From positions 3,286,001-3,350,000 of the forward strand of contig NZ_CP128360.1 in NCBI RefSeq assembly GCF_030345095.1: 64,000 bases of DNA, in the 5' to 3' direction. A model generated the notes under the pieces. The model ran no database searches and was not told the origin of the DNA. It worked only from the letters and a program-made list of their open reading frames with translations. Shown here piece after piece: positions 33,037 through 40,864 of the stretch (positions are counted from its first letter, which is position 1; each line of letters opens with the position of its first letter). This DNA is from Solwaraspora sp. WMMA2056. GTDB taxonomy: Bacteria; Actinomycetota; Actinomycetes; Mycobacteriales; Micromonosporaceae. The position numbers and the translations under genes were made by a program.

Positions 33037-33888
33037 CTATGCCGCGTCGGCCAGCTCCCGGATCAGCGCGCGGGAATCGGCGGGCGAGAGGGCGACCTGA
33101 CGCAGGTTGTCCGCCACCATCGTATAAGTGCGCACTCCGTCCGGGTCCTGGATGTACATGGCCCCGTCGAGCAGCTCGGTGTAGGCGATCGGCCGGACCC
33201 GGTCGAAGTCCAGCACCACGAACTTGCCGAGCGGCGTAGCAGGATGCGGGCCGTCCTCGGGCCGAAGGATCTGGACGGTGACATGGGGCAGACTGGCGAG
33301 GTCGGCCAGGTGCCGTAGTTGCGCGCGCCGGGTGGCGTCGCCGTTGACCCGTAGCCGCAACGCCGCCTCGCCGATCACCGCGTGCAGCGTCAGCGGCTCG
33401 TCGTCGGTGAGCCGGCGGGCTCTGGCCTGCCGGAACGACACGAACCGCTCAGCGTGGTCGGGCCGGACGAACCCGGTGCCGAGGGTGAGCGCCTGGGCGT
33501 ACTCCTCGGTCTGGAGCAGGCCGGGGATCACCATCGACTCGAAGACGAACGCGCCGTCCGCCAGCCCTTCCAGCCCGACGTAGGTCCGGAACCAGTCGGG
33601 CACGACGTTCGCCCAGGGAGCCCACCAGGTCTTGGCATCCGACCGGCCGGCCAGCGAGGTGAGCCGCTCGATCGTCGGCTGATCGGCGCCGCAGGTCCGC
33701 AGCACCTTGGCGATGTCGTCCGGGAACTGCTGGTAGCGGCCGGTCTCCATGTGCCCGAGCTTGGGTTTGCCGATCCCCGTCTCGGCGGACAGTTCGCTCA
33801 GCGACATCGGCACGTCGCGCCGGTAGCGACTCAGCTCGGCGCCGATCAGCCAGCGCAGCGCCGAGGGGTCCATCCGTGTGCTCATCAC
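33037..33888 (-). CDS. XRE-family regulator with DUF5753 domain (WhiJ/Scr1-like)
   Basis: A 283-aa regulator. The N-terminal helix-turn-helix covers about residues 15-70 (SLSELSAETGIGKPKLGHME). The rest is the DUF5753 domain with VFESMVIPGLLQTEEYA and the C-terminal VVLDFDRVRPIAYTELLDG. Start is GTG 33888 or the next codon ATG 33885. It is paired with the DUF397 gene downstream and is divergent from the 99-aa protein at 33988, whose promoter region holds palindromes that it could bind. These pairs are often accessory and sometimes called toxin-antitoxin-like; role here is unknown. Confidence 0.92.
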   Translation of the reverse strand: MMSTRMDPSALRWLIGAELSRYRRDVPMSLSELSAETGIGKPKLGHMETGRYQQFPDDIAKVLRTCGADQPTIERLTSLAGRSDAKTWWAPWANVVPDWFRTYVGLEGLADGAFVFESMVIPGLLQTEEYAQALTLGTGFVRPDHAERFVSFRQARARRLTDDEPLTLHAVIGEAALRLRVNGDATRRAQLRHLADLASLPHVTVQILRPEDGPHPATPLGKFVVLDFDRVRPIAYTELLDGAMYIQDPDGVRTYTMVADNLRQVALSPADSRALIRELADAA

Positions 33889-33925
33889 TCCCGCCTTCCG
33901 CTAGCGATGCAGTCATCATTGCCTA

Positions 33926-33965
33926 TTGCCAATCTCGAGGCAACTACTTACGCTAGACGTCTAGC
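33926..33965 (+). promoter_or_regulatory. Promoter and palindromes before the 99-aa gene
   Basis: TTGCCA (33926-33931), a 17-base spacer and TACGCT (33949-33954) form a good promoter for the gene at 33988. Two inverted repeats overlap it: TTGCC-N8-GGCAA (33926-33943) and the perfect GCTAGACGTCTAGC (33952-33965). Both sit where a repressor would block transcription. Confidence 0.6.
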
Positions 33966-33987
33966 CGCCGATGGAGGGGAGCGTGTA

Positions 33988-34287
33988 GTGGACGGGAACG
34001 AAGGGCCATGGTTGTCTGGGTTTGATGACGAGCAGCGCGGGCTGCTGGAAGACCTACACGGGGAGCCGCCGGCGCGCTTCGCTATCTGCGAGGAGACCGA
34101 GGGCAGCGAGGACAGTCGGGTGCTCGGATGGGGTCTGGCGTTTGACGACGAAGCCGTGGTCGTGCCCACCAACGGCGGTCTCCCCAATCCGTTCAGCGGC
34201 ATCAAAGGAGCGATGCGGCTGTACGGCAAGCTCCGCGACGTCCGACTGGTGTGGGTCGACTCGCCCGATGGTCGCGAGCTGACCTGA
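33988..34287 (+). CDS. Acidic 99-aa protein of unknown function
   Basis: The protein starts at GTG 33988 behind GGAGGGGAG and reads VDGNEGPWLSGFDDEQRG at the N-terminus, with many Asp/Glu residues, then VLGWGLAFDDEAVVVP, GGLPNPFSGIKGAMRL and a terminal DVRLVWVDSPDGREL. No signal, helix-turn-helix or cysteine motif is seen. It has its own promoter and is divergent from the XRE/DUF5753-DUF397 pair, a position typical for a target or partner of such regulators. I do not recognise the family. Confidence 0.75.
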   Translation: MDGNEGPWLSGFDDEQRGLLEDLHGEPPARFAICEETEGSEDSRVLGWGLAFDDEAVVVPTNGGLPNPFSGIKGAMRLYGKLRDVRLVWVDSPDGRELT

Positions 34288-34298
34288 CTGCTCGAGGG

Positions 34299-34904
34299 TC
34301 AGGTCGGTCGCAGCACCGCGACCAGGAAATCGGAGTCGTCGCGGTACGGACGCAGGTCCCAGGTGGCCAGCAGCAGATCCTCGGCCAGGCCGGCGGCCGG
34401 TACGTCGGCGCGGAATTCGGTGACGGGGTAACCCCGGTCGGTGCCGAACCCGACCACGATCCGGCCGCCGTCGCGCAGGTGACGCCGGAGCCGGCGCAGC
34501 ACTTCGCGGCGGGTGTCCGGTGCCAGGAACGTCATGACGTTGCCCGCGCTGACGATCGCGTCGAAGCCGTCGGCGATGCCCTGCGCCGGCAGGTCCAGCT
34601 CGGCCAGGTCGCCGACCAGCCACCGTGGGCCCGGATGGTCGTGGCGGGCGGCGTCGATCAGCACCGGGTCCAGGTCGACGCCGACGACGTCGTGACCGGC
34701 GGCGGCCAGCGCCGCGCCGACCCGGCCGGGTCCGCAGCCGGCGTCGAGCACCCGCGCGGTACGCGGCAGCATCGCGTCGACCAGCCGTGCCTCACCGTCG
34801 AGGTCGACACCGTCGCGCGCCAGCGACCGGAACCGGTCGACGTACCACTGTGAGTGCCCTGGGTTGGACTCCAGCAGTTTGCTCCACCCGTTTTCCGCAC
34901 TCAC
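34299..34904 (-). CDS. Class I SAM-dependent methyltransferase
   Basis: A 201-aa methyltransferase with motif I VLDAGCGPGRVG near residue 52, the acidic VVGVDLDPVLI near 74 and FDAIVSAGNVMTF near 120. I choose GTG 34904 because GAGG lies nine bases upstream; ATGs at 34913 and 34925 are possible. The substrate is unknown. It ends 12 bases from the convergent acidic protein gene. Confidence 0.85.
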   Translation of the reverse strand: MSAENGWSKLLESNPGHSQWYVDRFRSLARDGVDLDGEARLVDAMLPRTARVLDAGCGPGRVGAALAAAGHDVVGVDLDPVLIDAARHDHPGPRWLVGDLAELDLPAQGIADGFDAIVSAGNVMTFLAPDTRREVLRRLRRHLRDGGRIVVGFGTDRGYPVTEFRADVPAAGLAEDLLLATWDLRPYRDDSDFLVAVLRPT

Positions 34905-35015
34905 GCCCGCCATCCTCGCACGCATGACGCCGGCCCGGAGCAGCTGCCGCCGGTCCAGGCCAAGCGCGCCGATCCAAGGTCCAGCGCGCCGACCCGGGCC
35001 AGGTACGGATCCCAG

Positions 35016-35057
35016 CGGTATACCTGTAAGGAATAATTATTCCTTACAGGTATACCG
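35016..35057. repeat. 42-bp perfect palindrome
   Basis: The arm 35016-35036 (CGGTATACCTGTAAGGAATA plus A) is followed immediately by its exact reverse complement at 35037-35057, with no loop. The centre is AT-rich (GGAATAATTATTCC) in otherwise very GC-rich DNA. It lies between the methyltransferase start and the end of the TusA gene. Confidence 0.92.
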
Positions 35058-35087
35058 ACATGTCGCAGTAGGTGTCCCGGGCGTCGG

Positions 35088-35179
35088 CCAGTGAGTCCGG
35101 CGGAGGCCAATGGGTGCGGCGGAGGCCAGTGGGTCCGGCGTTGGCCAGTGGGTCCGGCGTTGGTCAGTGGGTGCGGCGG
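35088..35179. repeat. 19-bp tandem repeat, almost five copies, ending in a gene's stop codon
   Basis: Units start at 35088, 35107, 35126, 35145 and 35164 (type CCAGTGGGTCCGGCGTTGG). The third and fourth are identical. The last, partial unit contains the stop codon and last residues (RRTH) of the TusA-like gene, so the array looks like repeated copying of the gene's 3' end. Confidence 0.9.
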
Positions 35180-35430
35180 ATGTCGAAGGCGGGGGAGCCG
35201 CCGACGGTCGAGGCGGCCACGAACTCCTGGCCGCGGATCCGGCACCAGGCCGGGATGTCCAGGGCAGCCGCCGGATCGTCGGCCAGCACCCGCACCACCG
35301 ACCCGACCGGCAGCTGCGGCAGCCGCCGGGCCAGCGCGATCACCGGCAGCGGGCAGCGTTGACCGAGGCAGTCGATGGTCTCCACCGCCGCGTCACCTGA
35401 GGGCCGCAGCACCGCGTCGTCGTCGGTCAC
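35164..35430 (-). CDS. TusA-family sulfur carrier
   Basis: An 88-aa sulfurtransferase with the Cys-Pro motif CLGQRCPLPVIALARRL and the downstream VLADDPAAALDIPAWC of the family. The CPxP cysteine accepts persulfide sulfur from a cysteine desulfurase. Its GTG start overlaps the desulfurase stop codon (GTGA), so donor and acceptor are made together. The target pathway (tRNA thiolation, cofactor sulfuration) is not clear from the context. Confidence 0.9.
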   Translation of the reverse strand: MTDDDAVLRPSGDAAVETIDCLGQRCPLPVIALARRLPQLPVGSVVRVLADDPAAALDIPAWCRIRGQEFVAASTVGGSPAFDIRRTH

Positions 35431-36566
35431 AGGCCGACCACTCCGGCCTCGGCCCGCAGGTCGGCCACCACCTGCGGCAGGTCGGCCAGGAACCGGTCCA
35501 CGTCGGCCTCGGTGGTGTCGGAGTGCAGCGAGACCCGGACGTTGCCGTGCGACAGCACCCCCATCGCCTCCAGCACGTGCGACGGGCGCAGCGTCGACGC
35601 GGTACACGACGAACCGGAGGAGACGGCGTGCCCGCGCCGGTCCAGCGCGTGCAGCAGTGCCTCGCCGTCGACGTACAGGCAGGAGAAGGTGACCAGGTGC
35701 GGCAGCCGGTCGGTCGGGTCGCCGACCACCTCCACGTCCGGCACGGTCGCGGCGACCGTCGCGCGGATCCGGTCCACCAGCGCCGACAGTCGGGCGGCCT
35801 GCGCGTGGGCCTCGGCCGCCGCCGCGCGCAGGGCCGCCGCCGACGCCACCACCGCCGGCAGGTTCAGCACCCCGGGGGTACGGCCGGACTCGCGCTCGTC
35901 GGCCGGGTAGGGCGACTCCCAGCGGGTGCCCTTGCGGACCGCCAGCACCCCGACGCCCGGCAACCCGCCCCACTTGTGGGCGCTGGCCGACAGCACCGAC
36001 CAGCCGTCGGGCACCGGCACCCGGCCCACCGACTGGGCTGCGTCGACGTACAACGGCACCCCGTGTGCGGCGCAGGCCCGCGCCGCCTCGGCGACCGGCT
36101 GAACGGTGCCGACCTCGTGGCTGGCGCTGATCAGGGCGGCGAACGCCACACCCGGCCGGGCCACCGCCGCCGACCACTCGGTCAGGTCGAGCCGGCCGAG
36201 CCGGTCCACCGGTACGGACACCGCCTCGCCGTCGGCGTCGGTGTGGCGCCGCGCGGCGTGCAGCACCGCCGAGTGTTCGATCGCCGAGTGCACCAGGGTC
36301 CGGCCGACCCGGCGCCGCCCGGCGAGACCGCCGAGTACGGCGGCGTGCGCGGCGACCGTACCGCTGGATGTGAACGAGATCTCGTCGGCGCGGACCCGCA
36401 GCGTCTCGGCGGTGGCCGCGCGGGCCGCGTCCAGCAGTTGACCTGCCCGGCGGGCCTGGGAGTAGAGCCGGGCCGGGTCGGCCCAGCCGTCGGCCAACGC
36501 CGCCGTCAGGGCCTCGCGGGCAACCGGGTGCAGCGGCGCGGCGGTCGCTGCGTCGAGATAGCTCAC
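35427..36566 (-). CDS. Cysteine desulfurase (class V aminotransferase)
   Basis: A 379-aa PLP enzyme of the IscS/NifS type beginning MSYLDAATAAPLHP. The PLP lysine is in SASAHKWGGLPG, and the persulfide-forming cysteine in VSSGSSCTAS. Also visible are SHEVGTVQP and YVDAAQSVGRVP. ATG start. It is coupled with the TusA-like gene downstream and divergent from ctaC with 205 bases between. In mycobacteria a comparable desulfurase-type gene is not in this place as far as I recall, so the sulfur module may be a local addition. Confidence 0.93.
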   Translation of the reverse strand: MSYLDAATAAPLHPVAREALTAALADGWADPARLYSQARRAGQLLDAARAATAETLRVRADEISFTSSGTVAAHAAVLGGLAGRRRVGRTLVHSAIEHSAVLHAARRHTDADGEAVSVPVDRLGRLDLTEWSAAVARPGVAFAALISASHEVGTVQPVAEAARACAAHGVPLYVDAAQSVGRVPVPDGWSVLSASAHKWGGLPGVGVLAVRKGTRWESPYPADERESGRTPGVLNLPAVVASAAALRAAAAEAHAQAARLSALVDRIRATVAATVPDVEVVGDPTDRLPHLVTFSCLYVDGEALLHALDRRGHAVSSGSSCTASTLRPSHVLEAMGVLSHGNVRVSLHSDTTEADVDRFLADLPQVVADLRAEAGVVGL

Positions 36567-36771
36567 AGCCCTCGACGGTACGCCTTACCTCGACCACCGT
36601 CGGCAGTCGTGGCAGGTGACAATCAAGACCCCTCGCCGATCTCGGCGTGACTGGTCGAGTAATCTGCGACCGTCGGTGACGCCTTTGGTCGCTGATGTCG
36701 CCACACGTGCCCGGTGCTCGCGCGCCGGCGCGCAGGTGGCATCGGTGACGCCGTCAGGGAGGCAGGACCAG

Positions 36772-37752
36772 GTGGTCGCGAGGGATTCAGCAGCGCAGCG
36801 CACGGGCGTACGGCCCGACGCTGGTGATCGTGCGCGGGCCGGGCAGGGGCGCGGTCGGCGCAGCCGGCCGCAGCGGGTGGCCGGGCTGGGCCTCGGCGGT
36901 GCCGCACTGCTCACCCTGCTCACCGGCTGTGACGTCGGCGCGGCCTTCGACGGCTTCGGCTGGCCACAGGGCGGTATCACCCCGCAGGCCAACCAGATGT
37001 ACGACCTGTGGATCGGGTCGGTCATCGCCGCGCTCGCCGTCGGTGTGTTCGTCTGGGGCCTGATCTTCTGGTGCATCATCCGCTACCGCAAGCGGGGCGA
37101 CCAGCTGCCGGTGCAGACCCGGTTCAACATGCCGATGGAGTTCCTCTACACCATCGCCCCGATCCTGGTCGTGTCGGTGCTGTTCTACTACACGGCCGTG
37201 GTGCAGACCGACGTCGACCGGCTCAGCGAGGACCCGGACGTCACCGTCGAGGTCGTCGCCTTCAAGTGGAACTGGCAGTTCAACTATCGCGACGGGGTCG
37301 GCGAGGACGCCAATACGGTCGCGTCGACGGTCGGTTCGTCGGACATCATCCCGGTGCTGGTGGTCCCCTCCGAGCGGACCGTCCGGTTCGAGGAGACCAG
37401 CACCGACGTGATCCACTCGTTCTGGGTGCCGGAGCTGCTGTTCAAGCGGGACGTCTTCCCGGGCAGCATCCGCAACCAGTTCGAGGTGACCATCCAGCAG
37501 AACGGTGCCTACGTCGGCCGCTGCGCCGAGCTCTGCGGCACGTACCACTCGATGATGAACTTCGAACTGCGGGTGGTCAGCCCGGAGCAGTACGACCGGT
37601 TCCTCGACGAGAAGCAGGGTGGTGCCTCCACCCAGGATGCGCTGCGGGCGATCGGGGAGGAGCCGTACGCGGTCACCACCTTCCCGTTCGAGACCAAGCG
37701 GGACGCGCAGAACTTCGGCAACGCGAGCGCCCCCCAGGGCGCGGGGAACTGA
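36772..37752 (+). CDS. ctaC: Cytochrome c oxidase subunit II (aa3 type), lipoprotein
   Basis: A 326-aa subunit carrying the CuA centre that receives electrons from the bcc complex. The long basic leader (RAGQGRGRRSRPQRVAG) precedes a lipoprotein signal with lipobox LLTGC near residue 46. Two membrane helices follow (SVIAALAVGVFVWGLIFW and EFLYTIAPILVVSVLFYY). The soluble domain has VVAFKWNWQF, VIHSFWVPEL and the CuA loop CAELCGTYHSMM. GTG 36772 follows GGGAGG by nine bases. ctaF starts 9 bases after its stop. Subunit I (ctaD) is not in the window. Confidence 0.95.
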   Translation: MVARDSAAQRTGVRPDAGDRARAGQGRGRRSRPQRVAGLGLGGAALLTLLTGCDVGAAFDGFGWPQGGITPQANQMYDLWIGSVIAALAVGVFVWGLIFWCIIRYRKRGDQLPVQTRFNMPMEFLYTIAPILVVSVLFYYTAVVQTDVDRLSEDPDVTVEVVAFKWNWQFNYRDGVGEDANTVASTVGSSDIIPVLVVPSERTVRFEETSTDVIHSFWVPELLFKRDVFPGSIRNQFEVTIQQNGAYVGRCAELCGTYHSMMNFELRVVSPEQYDRFLDEKQGGASTQDALRAIGEEPYAVTTFPFETKRDAQNFGNASAPQGAGN

Positions 37753-37761
37753 GGAGCCGCA

Positions 37762-38187
37762 ATGAAGACCGAGTGGCGGATCTTCGCCGTCGTCGCGGCG
37801 TTCCTGCTCGTCGTGTCCGGGGTCTACCCGGCCTGGACGTACGGGCAGTTGGGGCACGTCGAGTGGATCGGCACCGTGGCGCTGATCCTGTCGTTCCTGC
37901 TCTGCACGATGTGCGGCGGGTTCTTCTGGTTCGTGTCGCGCCGCATCGACCTGCGGCCCGAGGACCGGCCGGACGCCGAGGTCGCCGACGGTGCCGGTGA
38001 GGTCGGCTTCTTCAGCCCCGGCAGCTACTGGCCGTTCGGGGTGGCGCTGGCCGCCACGATCGCCGGGCTCGGCCTGGTCTTCTGGCAGTGGTGGCTGATC
38101 ATCTTCGGTCTGGTGTCGGTGACGGCGGCAGCGGCCGGCCTGCTCTTCGAGTACTACACGGGCACCCGGCGTACCGCCGAGCACTGA
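37762..38187 (+). CDS. ctaF: Cytochrome c oxidase subunit IV (actinobacterial)
   Basis: A 141-aa membrane protein with four hydrophobic segments, beginning MKTEWRIFAVVAAFLL, with TYGQLGHVEWIGTVAL and YWPFGVALAATIAGLGL. This is the small subunit typical of actinobacterial aa3 oxidases. It is 9 bases after ctaC with a GAGGAG ribosome site and ends 13 bases from the convergent small LPVTG gene. Confidence 0.93.
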   Translation: MKTEWRIFAVVAAFLLVVSGVYPAWTYGQLGHVEWIGTVALILSFLLCTMCGGFFWFVSRRIDLRPEDRPDAEVADGAGEVGFFSPGSYWPFGVALAATIAGLGLVFWQWWLIIFGLVSVTAAAAGLLFEYYTGTRRTAEH

Positions 38188-38200
38188 CACCGACACTGGT

Positions 38201-38344
38201 TCACCGGTCCCGGCGGCGACGCAGGGCGGCACCCCAGCGGGCGACGGTGACCAGCGCCGTACCGATGGCGAGGGAGAGCGCACCGATCAGCCCGAGGGCG
38301 GCGGCCGGCGCTCCGGTGACCGGAAGGTCCTGGCTGGCGGACAT
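38201..38344 (-). CDS. 47-aa peptide consisting of an LPVTG sorting-signal-like tail
   Basis: The ATG at 38344 is preceded by a near-ideal ribosome site (AAGGAGGTGA, five bases before the ATG). The peptide is MSASQD, then LPVTG at residues 7-11, a hydrophobic helix at about 13-35 (ALGLIGALSLAIGTALVTVA) and a basic end RRRRDR. This is the exact layout of a sortase cell-wall sorting signal, yet there is no secretion signal or mature domain before it. It follows the GT2 gene by 27 bases and probably shares its transcript. It could be a membrane micro-protein with a chance LPxTG, or a sortase-related peptide; function unknown. Confidence 0.75.
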   Translation of the reverse strand: MSASQDLPVTGAPAAALGLIGALSLAIGTALVTVARWGAALRRRRDR

Positions 38345-38371
38345 GTTTTCACCTCCTTCGAGGGGCGCGGT

Positions 38372-39577
38372 TCATGCGGTCGCGGGGGTGCCGATCCGCT
38401 CCGGTGAGGACCAGACACAGCGGTCGACGGTGGGTTGCCGTACCGCCTTGACCGCCGCGTGGACGAAGATCACCCGGTAGATCAGGTCGGCGACCATGAT
38501 CAGCGGCAGCATGAGCAGCAGTTGCGGGTGGCGCAGCCGCCAGGCGACCAACGCCACCCAGATGCCCTGCCCGGCGGCGAGCAGCAGCAGGCCGGTGCCC
38601 AGGCCCGGTCCGGCGCTGGCCAGGACCCACAGCGTGACCGGGGCACCGAGCACGTACAGCGCCCAGTGCAGGATCAGCAGCACGTACGCGTAGTCGAAGG
38701 TGCTGACCCGCCGGCCCACCCGGTGACCGAGGATGCCCTGGAAGGTGCCCCAGAGCCACCGCAGGTTCTGCTTGTACCAGTCCCGTAGCGTGGTCGGGTC
38801 CTGCAGCAGCGCGGTGGCGCGGGGGGCGTAGACGACCCGGCCGAGCCCGCGACGGTGGGTCTCCAACACCCAGTACGTGTCGTCGACGATGTACGGCGGC
38901 TGCTGCGGCAGGACCCGGTCGAGCAGTTCCACCCGGTACAGGGAGTTGGAGCCGGAGATGCAGTTCATCACGTTGAAGTGGCTCTGGATCCGGCGCAGGA
39001 AGAGTTGATAGTTCCAGTAGCTGTAGGCCCGCTTGGCCAGCCACGGGTTCCACCGGTGCTCGCGTGGCCACCAGGTGACGTTGTGGCCGACCGCGATCGC
39101 GACCTGGTCGGTCATCGTCGCCAACGTCTCGGTGACGAAGTTCTCGGCGATGATCACGTCGTCGTCGAGGATCGCGACCGCCCGGAACCGCGTACCGAGC
39201 CGGAAGTGGCGGTAACCGGCGTGCAGCGCGGCCGGTTTGCCGACGTTCGTGGCCAGGTCGAGCACCTCGGCGCCGGCGTCGGCGGCCTGCCGGGCGGTGT
39301 CGTCGGTCGAGGCGTCGGAGACGACGAAGACCGGTGCCCCGGTACGGCGGGCGGCGGTGACCGCGGCGGCGATGGTACCGGCCCCGTTGCGGCAGGCGAT
39401 CAGGACGGCGACCTGGTCGTGGCGTACCGGGCCGTAGCGGGGGTGGTCGGCGTCGGCGGTCCGGGCCCGGCGGCGGACCCGTTCGGGGCGGAGCAGGCCG
39501 TAGCCGAAGGCGACCAGCAGGGAAACGAGGAAGAGTGCGCCGAGGACGATCAGTGCGGTAAGGAAGATCCGCAGCAT
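38372..39577 (-). CDS. Membrane glycosyltransferase, GT2 (processive-synthase-like)
   Basis: A 401-aa enzyme with one N-terminal membrane helix (to about residue 28) and three or more C-terminal helices. The cytoplasmic GT-A domain has VAVLIACRNG, VVSDASTDDT, the DxD-type AILDDDVIIA, CISGSNSLYR, the acidic VDDTYW and the QNLRWLWG motif (QxxRW), as in hyaluronan and cellulose synthases and N-acetylglucosaminyltransferases. It should make or extend a surface polysaccharide. ATG 39577 has GAGG seven bases upstream. It is followed by the 47-aa LPVTG peptide gene. Confidence 0.88.
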   Translation of the reverse strand: MLRIFLTALIVLGALFLVSLLVAFGYGLLRPERVRRRARTADADHPRYGPVRHDQVAVLIACRNGAGTIAAAVTAARRTGAPVFVVSDASTDDTARQAADAGAEVLDLATNVGKPAALHAGYRHFRLGTRFRAVAILDDDVIIAENFVTETLATMTDQVAIAVGHNVTWWPREHRWNPWLAKRAYSYWNYQLFLRRIQSHFNVMNCISGSNSLYRVELLDRVLPQQPPYIVDDTYWVLETHRRGLGRVVYAPRATALLQDPTTLRDWYKQNLRWLWGTFQGILGHRVGRRVSTFDYAYVLLILHWALYVLGAPVTLWVLASAGPGLGTGLLLLAAGQGIWVALVAWRLRHPQLLLMLPLIMVADLIYRVIFVHAAVKAVRQPTVDRCVWSSPERIGTPATA

Positions 39578-39743
39578 CGCTGACCTCAAGGGGGGAGGGA
39601 GCGGTGGACGCCGCGTCCTTGCGGTCAGCGACTACGCTACGTCACTGGATTGGTGGATAAAAGGGGCGTTACTGGGAATATCCACGTAACTTGCTGTGAA
39701 AATGTCGCTGGAGGCTCATCGGTCCCAGTGGTCCCGTGCGTGG

Positions 39744-40826
39744 TCAGTCCCCGCTGGCGTCGCGGGCGGCCCGGGCGACCTGCACCCAGCGGTCCAGCAA
39801 CGCCGCTGCCGCCCCGTCGTCGATCGCCTTCGCGGCACGGTCCAGTTGGGCGCGCATCGTGGGCAGCAGCGTGTCGGCCGACGCCGCGCCGGTCTGTACG
39901 GCGTGCGCGGCGAGCGCGGCCGCCGCGTTGACCAGGACCGCGTCCCGGACCGGGCCGGTGTCGCCGGCGAGTAGCCGATGGGCCACCTCGGCGTTGAAGC
40001 GGACATCCCCGCCACGCAGGTCACCGGGGGCGCTGCGGGCCACCCCGAGGTCGTCGGCGGCATCCACGACCATCGCCTGCACCCGGCCGTCGGCGGCGAA
40101 CCAGACCCGGGTCGGGGCGGCGGTGCTCAGCTCGTCGAGCCCGTCGTCGCCGCGCATCACCAGCGCGGTGTCGCCCCGGGCGGCGAACACCTCGGCCATC
40201 ACCGGCGCCATCCGGGAGTCGAAGCAACCGATCGCACCGGACCTCGGCCGGGCCGGGTTGCTCAGCGGACCGAGGAAGTTGAACACGGTGGGCACACCGA
40301 TCTCCCGCCGGGTCACGCCGGTGTGGCGCATCCCCGGGTGGAACCGGGCGGCGAAGCAGAACGCGATGCCGGCCTCGGCGACACACCGGGCGACCCCCTC
40401 GGGGCCCAGATCCAGTGGGATGCCGAAGTGCTCCAGCAGGTCGGCGGCGCCACAGGAGGAGGAGGCGGCCCGGTTACCGTGCTTGACCACCCGGGCGCCG
40501 GCGGCCGCCACCACGAGCGCGGCCATCGTGGAGATGTTCACCGTGTGTGCCCGGTCGCCGCCGGTGCCGACCACGTCAACCGCGTCGGCGCGCAGCGCGT
40601 CCGGCAGGCCGACCGGTACGGCGTTGGCGAGCATCGCCTCCACCAGCCCGACCAGTTCCGCCGGGGTCTCGCCCTTGGCGCGCAACGCGACGGCGAACCC
40701 GGCGATCTGGGCGGGGGTGGCGGAGCCCGCCATGATCTCGCCCATCGCCCAGTTGGTGTCGGCGGTGGGGAGTTGCTCGCCCGTGATCAGGGTGTGGAGC
40801 AGGTTCGGCCAGGACCGGTCACCCAT
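39744..40826 (-). CDS. trpD: Anthranilate phosphoribosyltransferase
   Basis: TrpD joins anthranilate with PRPP in tryptophan synthesis. The 360-aa product has the PRPP-binding [16 protein letters not shown], the [19 protein letters not shown] motif and [20 protein letters not shown] (quoted within length), with the C-terminal [12 protein letters not shown] 40826 follows GGGAGG by seven bases. It stands apart from other trp genes, as in mycobacteria where trpD also lies beside ctaE (Rv2192c, from memory). Confidence 0.95.
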   Translation of the reverse strand: MGDRSWPNLLHTLITGEQLPTADTNWAMGEIMAGSATPAQIAGFAVALRAKGETPAELVGLVEAMLANAVPVGLPDALRADAVDVVGTGGDRAHTVNISTMAALVVAAAGARVVKHGNRAASSSCGAADLLEHFGIPLDLGPEGVARCVAEAGIAFCFAARFHPGMRHTGVTRREIGVPTVFNFLGPLSNPARPRSGAIGCFDSRMAPVMAEVFAARGDTALVMRGDDGLDELSTAAPTRVWFAADGRVQAMVVDAADDLGVARSAPGDLRGGDVRFNAEVAHRLLAGDTGPVRDAVLVNAAAALAAHAVQTGAASADTLLPTMRAQLDRAAKAIDDGAAAALLDRWVQVARAARDASGD

Positions 40827-40864
40827 GGGGGCCTCCCAGGTGCGATGGGGGTGGGTGGTGCGGC

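Noticed and set aside
32711-33239. Plus-strand frames opposite the DUF397 and DUF5753 genes
   Set aside because: They are antisense of well recognised small domains and have no ribosome sites.
35088-35179. CRISPR-like appearance of the 19-bp array
   Set aside because: The units are directly adjacent without spacers and there are no cas genes; it is a simple tandem repeat.
36567-36771. Small gene or RNA in the 205-base gap before ctaC
   Set aside because: Only a short direct repeat (TCGGTGACGCC) and the palindrome GCGCGCCGGCGCGC are seen; no supported start, ribosome site or RNA structure.
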